Positions 21,262 to 32,892 of a stretch of DNA of 64,000 bases are shown here, piece after piece (the first letter of the stretch is position 1; every line of letters starts with the position of its first letter). Location: the NCBI RefSeq assembly GCF_000315625.1, contig NW_005434617.1, positions 245,917 to 309,916 of the forward strand, in the 5' to 3' direction. Made by a program: the position numbers and the translations under genes. Under the pieces are notes generated by a model. It saw nothing but the letters and a program-made list of their open reading frames with translations, was not told where the DNA came from and did not search any database. The DNA is from Guillardia theta CCMP2712. Taxonomy: Eukaryota; Cryptophyceae; Pyrenomonadales; Geminigeraceae.

Positions 21262-21516
21262 CTACTCTTCGGAAGATATGCTGTGCATAAAATCGATCGC
21301 CTGCGAGAAACTGTTCTTCCTGAGATTGACAGCAGTCGACGTGAATGTTATTGTCTGTCTTCGCAACACCCGGTTCCACACGGTGTTCCTGATGCCAAAG
21401 TCCCTTACCGTGTCCTGAATAAAAGAGAAGGATTTGTGCAAGTCCTGGTCCACCAACCCGCGTGGGTTGTAGGTGGGAGACATGAGTCGTCTGAGAATAG
21501 TGTCCACCACGTCCAT
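21262..21516 (-). CDS. possible small protein or terminal exon, unidentified
   Basis: 84 codons from the ATG at 21516; the frame is open upstream to 21606 without another ATG, so this may be the last exon of a longer gene. The product has a plausible mixed composition (MDVVDTILRRLMSPTYNP, DTVRDFGIRNTVWNRVL). No family is recognised. The opposite strand is also open but has poorer composition. Confidence 0.35.
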   Translation of the reverse strand: MDVVDTILRRLMSPTYNPRGLVDQDLHKSFSFIQDTVRDFGIRNTVWNRVLRRQTITFTSTAVNLRKNSFSQAIDFMHSISSEE

Positions 21517-21720
21517 GGCAGAGTCGTCGTGGGGCACACAGAAACGGGTCGTCTTATACAGAGGCCCTCCCCTCAGAAAATATCTAGCACAATTGAGACA
21601 AATCAAGAAGAAAATTGCAGCACATTTTCAGCACCATTGAAGCACGTGCTTGAATTGTGCTGATAAAACACCGCACGGTGTCCCTTATACATACAACACA
21701 GCGGAACTGAAGCTCTTTGA

Positions 21721-22010
21721 CCCGTCAAGAATAGAACCTCGAGGATCACTAAGATTGCCCTCAGGCAGCCGAGGAACGATGCTGCCAAGGAACACTTGAA
21801 GAGCGTTACACTCCCGGAAGTCAAGGAATCCATCAAGGCATCCTTCGGTGAGTACATCATGTACGAGAACCGGAGCAACAGCAAGAAGAGGATTTTCATC
21901 ATCGTGGACAAGATCGAGACATTCGAATACCGTGATAGATCGCACTCCATTGATATCGGGACCGTGCAGGACATCAACAAGGGGATGGACTACATATGCC
22001 TCAACTGCTG
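21721..22010 (+). CDS. probable coding exon, unidentified
   Basis: The frame over 21721-22010 has strong G/C-ending codon bias and reads RTSRITKIALRQPRND, then KSVTLPEVKESIKASFGEYI and RIFIIVDKIETFEYRD. No ATG opens it, so it should be an internal or terminal exon; the upstream stop at 21718 and lack of a clear acceptor leave the boundary open. After about 22010 the frame continues but becomes low-quality. No family is recognised. Confidence 0.4.
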
Positions 22011-22278
22011 CTCCATCCCTCCCTCCCCTGGCATCAGTTCTTTTCTCTTTCCCCCACATCTTCTTGCCGTGAGGAAACTTGCCAAGCAGGTAGAGGGCTG
22101 CAGATGTCGCGGAAGGGTAAGGGCTCACAAGTTCAGCGCATCGAATACCCAGAGACCTCTGAGCGGGAGAGCTAGCGGGTCTCGTTGCTTTGATTACATT
22201 TTCATCCTTGCAAATAATATAGCACGGACGCGGGGAACTATTCACATGCTCCTTTCCCCGCGCCTTATAGTGTGTACA

Positions 22279-22803
22279 TCAGGGTTGCTCTTCGCCCTCT
22301 TGCCGCTCCCCTGCCTCCTGCAGCTTCTCAAACTGTTCGATGCGATCATGGACTAGCCCGGGCTGCACCTTCCTGTTTGGCCCCTTGAGGGGCCTGGAGG
22401 GCCGGGCAGAACGTGGTTTATCCTTGGAGTCGGGCGTGACCTCGTCATTCTCCGCGCTGCCCATTGCCAGCTCTGCAGTCTCTTCCATTGACTGCTCGCC
22501 CCGATCCTCTTCAAGCTTCATCCCAGCCATTGGTGTCCCTAAAGTCTCCCCTTCCTCCTCCTCGTCCGGCATGGGGGAGGTAGAGAAGCGGCTTCCAGGA
22601 CGACTGGCGGTGGAACCAACTCCAGGGGACTCGCGCGATCTCTCCGCATCTGTCGAGTCCACCGAGGTCCTCCCAGCTGCTGGCGGCTCGTAGAATCGGT
22701 GAGGATGGTAGTCGTACGAGACGGGAGAAATCGCGCTCAAGGGAGAGGGAGTGATTTCTCCCGCAGCTCCTGCTTGAAAGAGGTCACACATCGTCACACA
22801 CAT
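22279..22803 (-). CDS. disordered acidic protein, unidentified
   Basis: 174 residues from the ATG at 22803 to the stop at 22279. It is mostly disordered: Ser/Pro/Glu-rich, with PDEEEEGETLG and a Pro/Arg/Lys stretch SARPSRPLKGPNRK. A short helix follows (VHDRIEQFEKLQEAGERQE). No domain is recognised and no intron is needed. The C-terminal basic-then-helical end is the most likely functional part. It lies about 0.5 kb downstream of the CEP164-like gene on the same strand, so one transcript cannot be excluded, although the two frames are not obviously joined. Confidence 0.5.
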   Translation of the reverse strand: MCVTMCDLFQAGAAGEITPSPLSAISPVSYDYHPHRFYEPPAAGRTSVDSTDAERSRESPGVGSTASRPGSRFSTSPMPDEEEEGETLGTPMAGMKLEEDRGEQSMEETAELAMGSAENDEVTPDSKDKPRSARPSRPLKGPNRKVQPGLVHDRIEQFEKLQEAGERQEGEEQP

Positions 22804-23320
22804 GCTTTAAAGATGGAACCTGGACTGAACTTGGCAGCCCGAGTCCCCGGCGAGTCCGAAGCCTCGAACGAAGTCTCCCAAGAAGCCGGAAGCCATGGGT
22901 CCACCACCGGCGGAAGTTCTTGGGAGGGATCACGCTCGAGAGCAAGGGGCTCCAGATGTTGTGCGGCCCTGCAAGAAGCGTCAGCTCATGTAAAACAGCG
23001 GAGAAGTTGATCTGACTTGGATCGTGGCAGCTCGTTGCTTTCCCTGTTGTTCTCTTCTACGCCCGCGCCCTCGTCTCTGTTGATGGGGGTGTCAAAATGT
23101 TTTCGTCTCTTTGATCGGGGTGTCGTCGTTACTGAGACTCTCACCGTTCGAGTTTGTCACGTTTTAAGTCGAGCGAATTTGAACCTGATAAATTCCAACC
23201 AAACAATCAACTTCTTAACAACATTGTCTGATTGAACAGAAAGGTGTAGGGAGGATCCGACCTGTCCGCATTCCGCTGAGAATCTCCTTTATCTTCGCTT
23301 TCTTCTCCTACAAAGAAGTT

Positions 23321-24387
23321 TCACAACTTCCGCGTTTCAGTCGGATAGATTGCCCTCACTACCTTGCCAGTCATCTCTCCTCGCGGTTTGCTTCGACGCT
23401 CCTTGCCCAACTTCTTGCGACTTTTCTTCTCCACCTCCTTGGTTTGCGGTTGATTCAATGCATCATTGTGCCTTCTGCCCGAGGAATCAACAAATATCGA
23501 CGGGAACCTTTGATCGGCATGTTCCTATCAGCATCCATCTCCACCATTCTCACCACTCTCACCGGGTCGGCTCAAACTCAAAGCGGCTGTCCCAATCGGT
23601 AGACCTACTGACACCGCTGGAGCCGCTGATGCTCTGCCTCCTTTCCGCGAGATAATCCAGCGGCGAGCGCTTCTTGCTCGAGTTCCACCCTATCTCAATC
23701 GAGCTGATGCTTGCGTCACCAAGACTGTGCCTCTCAGCCAGCATCTGATCCTTCATCAGTTTCCTTCTGGATCTGCAGGACGTGGAATTACCTTCAACTT
23801 CTGATCTTTCAGCCTCCTGTAGAGCGATCGATGATATTCGTCCATGGGATGTTCCCATTGAGTGTGATCCGTTCTGGAGCGAGAGTGACGTGAGCAACTC
23901 AATCATGGCATGATATTCTTCACCTTCTGTTGTAGAAATATACTCGGCCGTCTCTTGCCTCATGCTCGCTCCAATTTTTTGGCAACGGGGCAATCATCGC
24001 CTCTACTGCAATCCAAAGGAACTCCTCGTCCTCTTCGGGGTCCATGCCCAGGTAAACTGCAAACGCTGTGACCTCTTTGATGAGAGCGTCCGCTTGCTCA
24101 TCGGTCAGCGTCGAAACTCTTCTTTGCTTGGCTCCAGCTTTCCTCCGTGAGGCATCCGCAATGGAGCGTTCAGTCTCGTCTGATGCATCAGACTCGGTGG
24201 AGTCAGAGGACGTTTCTGATTCATCTTGTCTTGTTCTCCCAACAAGGCGTAGAAGTTTCGCAGCCCATCCGGCATTTTGGTCCTGCGATTTGCGAACAGG
24301 TTGATTCTTGGCGGCAGTGTTCTGCTTCTTAGCCGTAAGGCGAGGGAGACGATCCGTGAATGCCGGGTAGAGCTTGAAATGTTTCAT
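23321..24387 (-). CDS. CEP164-like WW-domain protein, 4 exons
   Basis: Exons: 24387-23924, 23873-23792, 23750-23563, 23474-23321; introns of 50, 41 and 88 nt; 295 aa, all phases consistent. A WW domain lies at about 134-166: APLPKNW (Trp139), GRVYFYN, then QWEHP (Trp161, Pro164) completed only after splicing exon 1 to exon 2. It is preceded by the helix YLGMDPEEDEEFLWIAVEAM and followed by DEYHRSLYRRL. This helix-plus-WW arrangement is typical of the N terminus of CEP164, the distal-appendage protein needed for centriole docking and ciliogenesis; cryptophytes are flagellates. The rest is Ser/Arg-rich, ending in a Lys/Arg-rich tail. The protein is far shorter than animal CEP164, so it may be a related WW protein rather than the orthologue. 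Confidence 0.75.
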
Positions 24388-25316
24388 GATGTATCAAAAA
24401 CAAATTCTGCTGCGTTTAATGCTGGAATTCATCGTCCATGATTGACAAATAATGAACTCAGCCATGCACTGTTTTGAGATTCAAATCCATTGGATCTTGC
24501 TGTATGTCTTCGCCTGCGAAACAAAGCATATCAGATGGATCAGTATGCGAACAAGGAAGGCTCAAGACAGGGCATAACCAACATTTACTCAGTACTTCGT
24601 CGACAGTGATTAGCGGTAATGGGCAAAGACAAATAAAGAAAGTCGTTTCAGGCAAGGAAAGGGTAGGATTGAAGAACAGGGTGAGGAGGTAGCAGCAGGG
24701 AAGGGAAGGAGACAATATAGGAGAGGGAAGAAAGAGAGAGAGAGAGTGGATCACAGGAGAGGATTGAAGAGAAACAGAGGTAGTAGGAGGGTAGCATGGA
24801 TAGTAAGGGGCAGGGGCGAGGACATAGCGAAGTTATGTTTGGAGGGAAGGAGGAGGGGTCTGGGGTCGTCACTGAGAGGTTGGGTCAACAGAGGGGGTGG
24901 TCAAAGGAATTAGGTATTTAGCAGGGGTATTTATTAGGGAAAACGTGGGGTACTGGCTATAATGGAGAGGCCCAGATTGAAAAGCAAACCCGCCTCAGAG
25001 ACCGCTTTTAACTCATCAGAGGGAGGGGGGTAGGGTGGAGTACCCTACTTTGCTTTGGCGGGAAAGAAAGTTTGTGGCATGGAGGGAAAGGTGCGGATGG
25101 AATTCACGCAGATGTTGGAGACGTACATTTAGAGGGGAAGAAAGAAAGCAGGTTGAGAAAGAAATAGGACAGATTTGAAGCTTTTCGAGTTTGAATTGTC
25201 ATCATGATTTGATTTTTATGGATTTATGCAGAGGCAAAGGATAAACATCCTTACTGCTATATCGAAAGATCAAGGAGCGCGATCGTGGCTGATTTCAAAA
25301 TCGTGTATAATTCGAG
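24388..25316. other. divergent spacer with G-rich patches
   Basis: 24640-24860 is purine-rich. 24860-25050 carries GGGGGTGGTC, GGGGTACTGG and GGGTAGGGTGGAGTACCCTAC words. Nothing coding is seen. Confidence 0.6.
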
Positions 25317-26476
25317 ATGAATTCTGGAATTGTTCACATGCAGGAGGACGAATCAGGGATCCAACAGATGATAAACTCAAGATTTCATCGGCCCAAGCGG
25401 TTTCTGGTATGCCTGGCATTGGCTGCAGTTGATGTCGACGAAGAACGCGACCGAAAAAAAGCGAAGACTGATGATGAACTAGAATCCCTTCTTAAATCTC
25501 CAGAAATCAAATTGCAAGACAAGCTTTGTATGGCCAAGATTTTGTTGGCACAGTTACAATCAGCGCGCCTAGGATCCGATACACACAAGTTGGTCGACAA
25601 TCGGTTTCGAGAACTTTTGCATGATTGCATTCCACCGCTTACTCGACGTGAGAAAAACACCATGCACGATGATATGATTTTGTTCATGGAGATCGTGATG
25701 GACCTGATACACATCGAAGAGAACAAAACTGAATTCTCGGAGGATTCATCAGTTAGCATCATCAAATGGAACGAGCTTGCAGAAAAGTTCGTTAACTCTG
25801 TGATTTCTGCATACTTGGGCCAATTGCACGCAAATCAGTTCTTCAGAAAACCGGATTTTCAAGAAAGTACAAATGATCATGAAGATGAGTGCATCACGGA
25901 TTACTTTGAGATTCAAGGCTCTCGGCAGGTCTATCACTTCAAATCCATCAGATATCGACAACTAACAAAAATGTTCTGTTTTTTCCCCCAGAAAGTCTTA
26001 GTTTCTTTCGCTGATGCACATCCCTGGCTGGCTTGTTGTACCATAGTTGAGGTAGTAATGTCAACAGCGGAGGTGATGTCTGGATGATCCCGTTTACAAG
26101 TTCTAAAGCTGACGTTTCAAACGGCAAATAGGCGCTCAATGAAATGTCCTGGCATGATGCTTCAGCCGAAGAAATAGTTACCAACTCGAGCCTTGCCCTC
26201 GATATTATCCAGATCCTTGCATCGCAGTTGTCAGGGAAAATTTTCAGTTTCAGACATACGGCTCATATGATCTGGACAGACCTGATGTCAAAGCTTGAGC
26301 GATCCATTGGAATACTTTTGAAAGTAGCATACGGTCGAAAATGTGGTATCGAGAATCCTTTACTGTTCTTTCAGATCATTGAGGTGATTTTGATGCATTA
26401 TCTCGTTCGATTCGACAAGTTAACCCCGTGTGTCAACAACAGACTATGTCGCATTGTTCACAGATTGAGGGAATAG
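25317..26476 (+). CDS. helical protein of unknown function, 3 exons
   Basis: Exons: 25317-25928, 25992-26072, 26132-26476; 345 aa. Intron 1 (63 nt) keeps the frame open if unspliced, but its ACTAAC branch site and TTTTTTCCCCCAG acceptor argue that it is removed. Intron 2 is 59 nt. The protein is almost wholly alpha-helical, with a basic segment ERDRKKAKTDDE at about 43-54 that could be a nuclear signal. Many Leu/Ile-rich helices follow (KLCMAKILLAQLQS, DMILFMEIVMDLIHIEE, ALDIIQILASQL). No catalytic motif or family is recognised. Codon usage is less G/C-biased than in most neighbours, like that of exon 1 of the 13-exon gene. Confidence 0.6.
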
Positions 26477-27701
26477 AAGCAAGCAAGCTTTTGTCATAAA
26501 GATTCTCCTCAGCCCGATGACACGTCAACCTCATCCGAACACCCATCCCCTTCGCCTTCAGCTCACTTCCTCTCTTTGTATTTAACTCAGCTCCCGAGCC
26601 TTTCCCGGACCCACCCCTGCTCCTCCCTCTACCCACCCCTGTTACTCCGTCTAGTTGGACCACCATGTGGTATCCTGTGCTGATCTTCATCCTGCCATGA
26701 GCCTAGAACCCCCCTTTTTCTAATGTATCTCAGGGGGTAGGGTGAGTGGTCAGCACTGTCCCGCTTGTCGGGCCTTAAAACGTTTTTGGATCAAACGAGA
26801 CTAAAATTTTCTAAATATTTATAATTAGTATCAGAATAATTACACAAGAAGACTGTCAGTACAAAGTATCAGATAATATTTTTTTAATTGATAAATTCAT
26901 AGAAACTAGCATCCAAGATACTACCAAGAATGTAGAATCAAACTTAATATATATATAAAACAATTCCAATCCGCTTTAAAAATGATTGCTATCGAATTGT
27001 ACAATCATGTACCCTACCCCCCAATTCCAATGACTTGACGGGGTCATGGTAGCACGGGTGGCCTCAAAGACGTCCGCGCTGCTATGGTTGGGAACCTGCT
27101 CGGGAGGGGGCCATGCACGAGCGCCGGGCAGCGGGGAGATGATGAGATGATGGGAGGAGGAGGGAGGGAGAAGAAGAGTCTGTGCGAACTTGCTGCGGTG
27201 TATGCCTCATTTTCAGCTGTGTGGTCGCTCATGAGATGGCTCCACTCTTTTGCACCCCTGCATTTCCCTTTCCTTTGGTTCGATGATAACTGGTGTCAAA
27301 TGCGAGCGATGCGGATGAAATTTCTCTTCGTGCAAAATTTAGTAGTCGTTTGAAGTTGCCTCGAGCATACAAACAACTTTTCCTGTCCTTGCAATGTTCA
27401 AGTTTGCTCTGATTCTTTAGCTTTGACTCATCCCTAGCACACGATGTACATACTTGCAGCACTGATATATGCATATGCAGGAGGAAGCGTGAACGCCATG
27501 ATGTTTCTTGACCACTCAAGCAAAGAGGGAAGATGATAAACAGTATCTTTGCTCCGTATGAGGGAACGAACGCAAATGCGAAGAGATTAGCAGGCAATCC
27601 CACTTCCAGATGTGACTGTGCCATAGACTAGCAGGTTGTGCCTCCTGGTGACTGTATGAGTCGTTTGAGTCCTTATAGCATTTGATCTAGAGGCGGACAA
27701 C
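26477..27701. other. spacer with AT-rich core and C-rich edges
   Basis: 26790-27010 is AT-rich (ATATATATAA at about 26950), flanked by GGGGGTAGGGTGAG at about 26733 and TACCCTACCCCCCA at about 27010. 27060-27700 has no convincing frame. Confidence 0.55.
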
Positions 27702-30700
27702 ATGTCCAATGACAGGCCAGGCTCGGGCTTTCTGCCTACTTTCAACTTGAACCCGATGCTTGCCCTTCCTACCAACGCGATCCCCACAAAGCGAGGCGGT
27801 GCTGTAGGAGGCCATGACGGGAACGACATTGGATCCATGTTGCCGGCTGCAAGCATCTCACACTCGATGATGAGCTTGCAGCACGGGAACCTGGCGAATG
27901 CAGGGCTGCACAGCAACATGGCGTCGCTCGGCCTCCAGCAGGCTGCCCTGCAGAACGCCAGCCTGTCGATGATGGGGAACGCGAACGGCATGTTTGGTGG
28001 AGGAGACTTGCTGAGCAAGCTGCAGTCGACTATGGGCTTCCCAACTGCGGCGAGAGACGCCATGCTCACGAACGCTGGAGTCGTGAGCTGGGGCATGCCG
28101 GGGTTTTCTCTTCAGGGTCAAGACCTGCGGGGCGGGGGAGGTATGAGCTTGGCAGGGGCAGCAGGGCTGGCAAGTGCAGCCAATGAGCAGATGCTGCAGC
28201 GACTGAACCTTCAGAGCATCATGCTACAGAACTTGGGACACATGGATCGGGCAGGCGTGCCCTTGCAGCCCGAACTGGGGACGGGGAGACTGCATGCTCA
28301 AGAGATGCTGCAGTCTAACGGGTCCTCTTACCAGGATGAGATCTTGGAGATGTCACAGCCGAGAGAGGAAGAAGAACTTGTGGCAAGGGCTCAGATGGGA
28401 GTGGTGGACCAAGATCACGCAGAGGCCGAAGAAGCGAGCTATGAAGCCGAGGTTGGGTCTCTGATCCCGATCCGTCTCCTCTGACCCTGCCTTGCAGGCG
28501 GAATTCCAGCAATCGTCCCCATCATCCAAGAAGAGAAAGAAATCAGAAAAGAGCCAGAAGGTGAAAGAAGAGGAAGACTTGGATATGCCAGACGCAGAGG
28601 TGCAGGAGGAGGAGGAGGCGCACGAGCATGCCGGGAAGTCCTCCTCGCACAAGTCTGCGAAAGAGTCCAAGAAGTCAGGATGCGCTGGGAGTGGTGGTGG
28701 GATCGTGCTGGGAAGGGGTCCACGAAATGACTTCCACTCGGCTCTGGAGACTCTGATTGGATCAAGGATTTACGTGCACGGGACAGGAGGGGCGAAAGGG
28801 GTGAGGAAGGACGGGATCCTCTGTAAGGTAGGAGACGCGGTGCGGGTGGAGAGCGAGGGGACCGTGATGGGGCTGAATGACTTCTGCGCCTCGGCACAGA
28901 ACTCGAAGAAGCGACCGAGGGACTGTGTCCGCCTCGCTGACTCTGGGATGAGCCTGAAGCAGGCGACTGAGTCGATGATTGGAGTGCTGCCGCCGGCGGC
29001 ACCCAAGAAGGCTGAGGGTCAGCGAGGGAACGGGAAGTCAGGAGACGCTGCGAACTTGGCCGAGGACCGGGAGGACGAGTCGTCCGATGACAACAGCAGC
29101 GTCAAGAGCGACGACGAGAAGGAGCCGAGTCATCCCGAGGTGGAGGAGAAAGCAGCAGCGGTCGTGAAGAAGAAAGAGAGCAAGCTAGTCATCAGCAAGT
29201 GCCCCGAGCTGCTGGCCAGCTCGCACCTGTATAAGTCGGAGGAGGAGGTCGGGCACGAGTATGACCGGGCTAAGGTCGACTTCACTCTAGTCCTCCCCTG
29301 CGCCAGCAACAAGGGCAACCAGTCGGCGGCGCAGGAGAAGCATGTGCTCGACATGAAGCTGTGCCTGAACATGCTGAAGATGATCATGAACCACAAGTTT
29401 GGCCCGCTGTTCTGCGAGCCCTTCCGCACTGCTCAGGAGTCTGACGTCAAGAAGAGAGTCTCGCAGCCCATCGACCTCATCAGGATCAAGGAGAACCTCG
29501 AGGAAGGGAGGTACCAAGACCCCTCCGAGTTCAGCGCACACGTCCGGCTCATCTTTCATAATGCAAAACTCCTCTACCCTCAGGGATCTGCCATGCTAGG
29601 TTCCTCCTCCTCCTCCTCCTCCTCCTCCTCCTCCTCCTCCTCCGTTTCTTATCCTTCTTCTCCTGTTTCTTGTCCTGCTTCTCCCCTTCTTTCTGCTTTC
29701 TTTCCTTTTACCCCTCCTTTTTCCTCATCTTCCGTTACCACCAATTTGACTTCTATGTCTTGTCCCTGACCGCTTCTGCAGACTGTGCAGATTCTGTTTC
29801 CCAGCTCTTCGAGTCGAAGTTCGATTCGATCGAGTCGCATGCTGTCAAGGAGAACGCTGAGACCTTTAAGAAGTTGCCTGCCGAGCTCAAGGATGTGCCG
29901 CAGAGATTTCTAGACTGGTCGACTCCCTCCCTCCCTCCCTCCCTCCCTCCCTCGTTCTCTGCCTGCCTGCCTGCCTGCCTCTCTGCACTCAGTCTCCCTG
30001 CCTGCATCCCTTCTGACGTCTCCCCCTTCCCCTGTGTCCCTTCTTCTCTTCTTTCTATGATCGCTTCCTTCTCATGCTCTCTTGCAGCTGGTTCATCATG
30101 GACAGCAACGGCGAGTTCCTTGCGCCATGGCACGCCGGCGACGCGTCACAGCCCGGCGGAGTCTTCGGCCTCCTGCTGGCGGCAGGGCCAGGGAAGGGAG
30201 AGGGAGGGGAAGGCGACTCGGACTCGCTGGAGATTCGGCTGGAGGCCCCGGACGAGTGGCACGTGCAGTGCTTGGACATGACGGGCTGCAAACTCCCTCA
30301 GTTCTGGATCCGCGGAGACTCTCATGCCGGGCCCGTGTGGTACCAGCTGGGAAGCCCGCTGGAGATGTACAGGTGGGAGACGGGGAGGGAGAGGAGAAGA
30401 GATGGAGGGATGGGGGGTCAGGAGGGGAGGGGAAGAGGAGAGGGAGGGAGAGGCAAGGGAAGGAAGTGAATGGAATGGGCAGGCCTTTTCTGAGGAGGGA
30501 ATGCACTTGGTTGATGGCGAGCTACCGGATCTGCTCGTTCCTGCAATCGTGCCCGAAGGCCTCGTACGAGGAGGTGAATCCTTTTCCTCCACCCCCCTGC
30601 TGCCTGGCCTCTCCGGCGCTCCTCTCCCTCTTTCCGCCCCCTTTCCTTGTCTTCTCCTTTTTGTCCTACTGCTGCCCCTTCTCTCTCCCCCTCTCCCCCT

Positions 30701-31240
30701 TTCTCCCTCCTCCTCGTTTTCCTTTCCTACCTCATGATTTCTCCTCCACAACCCCCGTCTTGCTCGCTCTCACATCCCATTCTCCCGGTTCTGTCCTGTC
30801 CTCAAGTGTCAACAGGTGTGCGAGGTGCTAGCAGGGAAGAACTGGAAGTCAGGAGGGAAGAAGTTGAGGCCTCTTGTCATGGTTTCCTCCTCCTCCGTTT
30901 CCTTCCTCTCCCTCAAAACTTCTGCAGGACCTTGTCTTGGATAGAGCAGACAAGATTGTTGAGGTAGGCCTCCTCCTTCCACTAACATCATCCACCACCA
31001 CCACCAGCCTCCTCCTCCTCCTCCCCCTTCCCCCTCCTCACACTAGCACTCTTCTGCTCCTGCTCTGCTGCCTTGGTCCTCATCCTCTTGCATTCCTTAC
31101 TCACCTGTTCTCCTTCGCCTCTTCCTGTCAACCCTCTCGCATCTCGCTCCCCTCACTCTCATTTGCAGGAAGTAGCGTTGCTCAACCCCAAGCTCACATC
31201 GCACAGATTCCTACTGACTCTGCTAGCACGGCAAAGCAAG
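27702..31240 (+). CDS. bromodomain protein, at least 8 exons
   Basis: Exons: 27702-28451, 28498-29599, 29782-29917, 30088-30372, 30522-30573, 30816-30881, 30928-30963, 31169-31240; phases agree throughout. A last exon at 31453-31593 would complete about 879 aa but overlaps an antisense frame. Residues 1-250 are Met/Gly/Gln-rich and disordered. Then come a Lys-rich nuclear-type stretch (SSKKRKKSEKSQKVK), an unassigned folded block (DFHSALETLIGSRIYVHG to VRLADSG), and acidic runs. The bromodomain has FGPLFCEPF, QPIDLIRIKENLEEGRY and an acetyl-lysine-pocket Asn in RLIFHNAKLLYP; its last helix, SQLFESKFDSI, is in exon 3. A downstream block (WFIMDSNGEFLAPWHAGD, WHVQCLDMTG) is unfamiliar. Bromodomains read acetylated histones, so a chromatin role is likely. 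Introns carry TCC and CTCC repeats. Confidence 0.75.
29600..29642. repeat. (TCC)n in bromodomain gene intron
   Basis: The tract begins exactly at the donor of intron 29600-29781 and is pyrimidine-rich on the sense strand. It is absorbed into an open frame that would encode poly-Ser, which is why the intron is easily missed. Confidence 0.9.
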
Positions 31241-31428
31241 GTAACTAAGTTCCTGATGCAGTCCTTTCTTCTCCTTATCATTCTCCTCCTCACCTCTCCT
31301 CCTCCCCCCTTCCCTTTCTCCTTCTTGTCTCAGTCCTCGTCTTGACCCTCCTTCCCCCTCCTCCTGCTCCTTCCTCCTCCTCTTGCTCCTCCGTCCTCCT
31401 CCTCCTTCCTCCTCTTCGCACTTCTTCC

Positions 31429-31773
31429 TCAAACTTCAAGTGAGTACTGAAGGACCTCCAGTATCTCCGTCGCAAGTTCATTCGCACCAGCACCTGGGGA
31501 GGGCAGGAGAGAGGGGCCGAGCATGGTGAGACGTCTAGTCTTGTCGCTACTCGTCTCATCCTCTCCTATCAGACTCTCAGGAGCACTGACTGACATTGGC
31601 CTTGTACCTTTACATTTGCATATATCCTCTTCCCCTCCCTCCTCCCTCTCGTCCTCGTCCTCGCTCCTCTCTGCTTCGAATCTTGTCCCATCCGCCTTTG
31701 TCTTCCTTCCCTCACTTAGTTTCTTGATTGAGCTTCTTTTTCTTCTTCTGCTCATTTTGATCTCATTTAACAT
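31429..31773 (-). CDS. possible small basic/acidic protein, antisense to a candidate exon
   Basis: 114 codons from the ATG at 31773: a Lys/Arg-rich start (KMSRRRKRSSIKKLSEGRK), an acidic centre, and a short helix at the end (ELATEILEVLQYSLEV). No family is recognised. The plus strand at 31453-31593 can instead supply the last exon of the bromodomain gene (DLQYLRRKFIRTSTW). Only one of the two readings is likely to be right. Confidence 0.35.
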   Translation of the reverse strand: MLNEIKMSRRRKRSSIKKLSEGRKTKADGTRFEAERSEDEDEREEGGEEDICKCKGTRPMSVSAPESLIGEDETSSDKTRRLTMLGPSLLPSPGAGANELATEILEVLQYSLEV

Positions 31774-31885
31774 GTCGATAGCAAATCTTTGACTTTGTTA
31801 CATTCGCCTCAACCCCAAAACATACTATACACTCCTCCTCCTCCCTCCACCGCCACTACTACTACCGCTAACCAGCAGCTCTTAC

Positions 31886-31926
31886 CACCACCACCACCTC
31901 CTCCTCCTCCTCCTCCTCCTCCTCCT
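31886..31926. repeat. (CCA)n/(CCT)n
   Basis: A short trinucleotide tract just beyond the 3' end of the RING gene. Confidence 0.85.
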
Positions 31927-31942
31927 TTCTTCCGTCTTCCCT

Positions 31943-32374
31943 TCACACATGAAAGACTGGCTGCACTCTCTTGACCGGCTGCTGACAAATGTCGCACTTC
32001 TTGACTCCCTTAGCACATTTGCGGCACCTGCAGCCCGTAAGACTTGAGGGGAGGAGGACGAGGAGAAGTAGTCTAGAAGAGAATGGGTAGAGGCAGGGGC
32101 AGGGGCAGGGGCAGGGGCAGGGGCAGGGGCAGAGGCAACTTACAAAAGCAGGGGCAGGGGCAAGGGCAAGGGCAGGGGCAACTTACAAGATTCGATGACC
32201 GCAAGGGACGAGGACGGTTTCGATGGCTCTACGGGCACATTTCTACAAAACGATCAATGGAGGAGGAGCGTGAGGAGGAGGGGCAAGAATAGGGGAAGGG
32301 ACGGTCGTGAGAGGAGGGAAAGGAGAGGGAAGGAGAGGAGAGTGAGAAAGATCAGAGAAGAGGGAACGAGATGA

Positions 32375-32412
<38 letters not shown>

Positions 32413-32848
32413 TAGGAGGAGGAGGAGGAGGAGGAGGAGGAGGACCTTGCAGCAGAAGTAGTCAAGCTTCACATCCACCTTCTCTTCACTTGGATCCTCT
32501 GGATCCTGAAAGTTCCGTCAGCCTCCCCATCCAGCCTGCAGCACTCCTTACCACAGTAGCTCCCCTCCTTCCACCAGCCTCCTCGTCCTCCTTCCCCTCC
32601 CTATCTGTCTCCTCCCTCTCCTCCTCTTCCTTTCCCTCTTCCTTCTCCTGCTGTTTCTCCAAGAGCTCTTGCTCTTTCTTGCCCTCCACGTCTTCCGACC
32701 CGCCTGCCTTTTCCCCGCCCTTAGCTGCTGCCTCTCGTTCCACCTCCTGCGGTCGCTCCCTCTCGCTCTCGGTCGAGTCTTGATCCTCCGCACCCGCGGA
32801 CAGCTGCGAGGAGATGAGAGAAGCAGGAGAAGGAGCAGGAGCAGGAGA

Positions 32849-32892
<44 letters not shown>

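Noticed and set aside
25410-25431. Possible 22-nt intron within exon 1 of the 25317 gene
   Set aside because: Too short compared with the 41-nt minimum seen elsewhere, and the frame is open through it.
32254-32478. Poly-Leu frame resembling a membrane segment
   Set aside because: The Leu run is the TCC-type repeat in an intron; only the 20 codons at 32446-32505 are exon.
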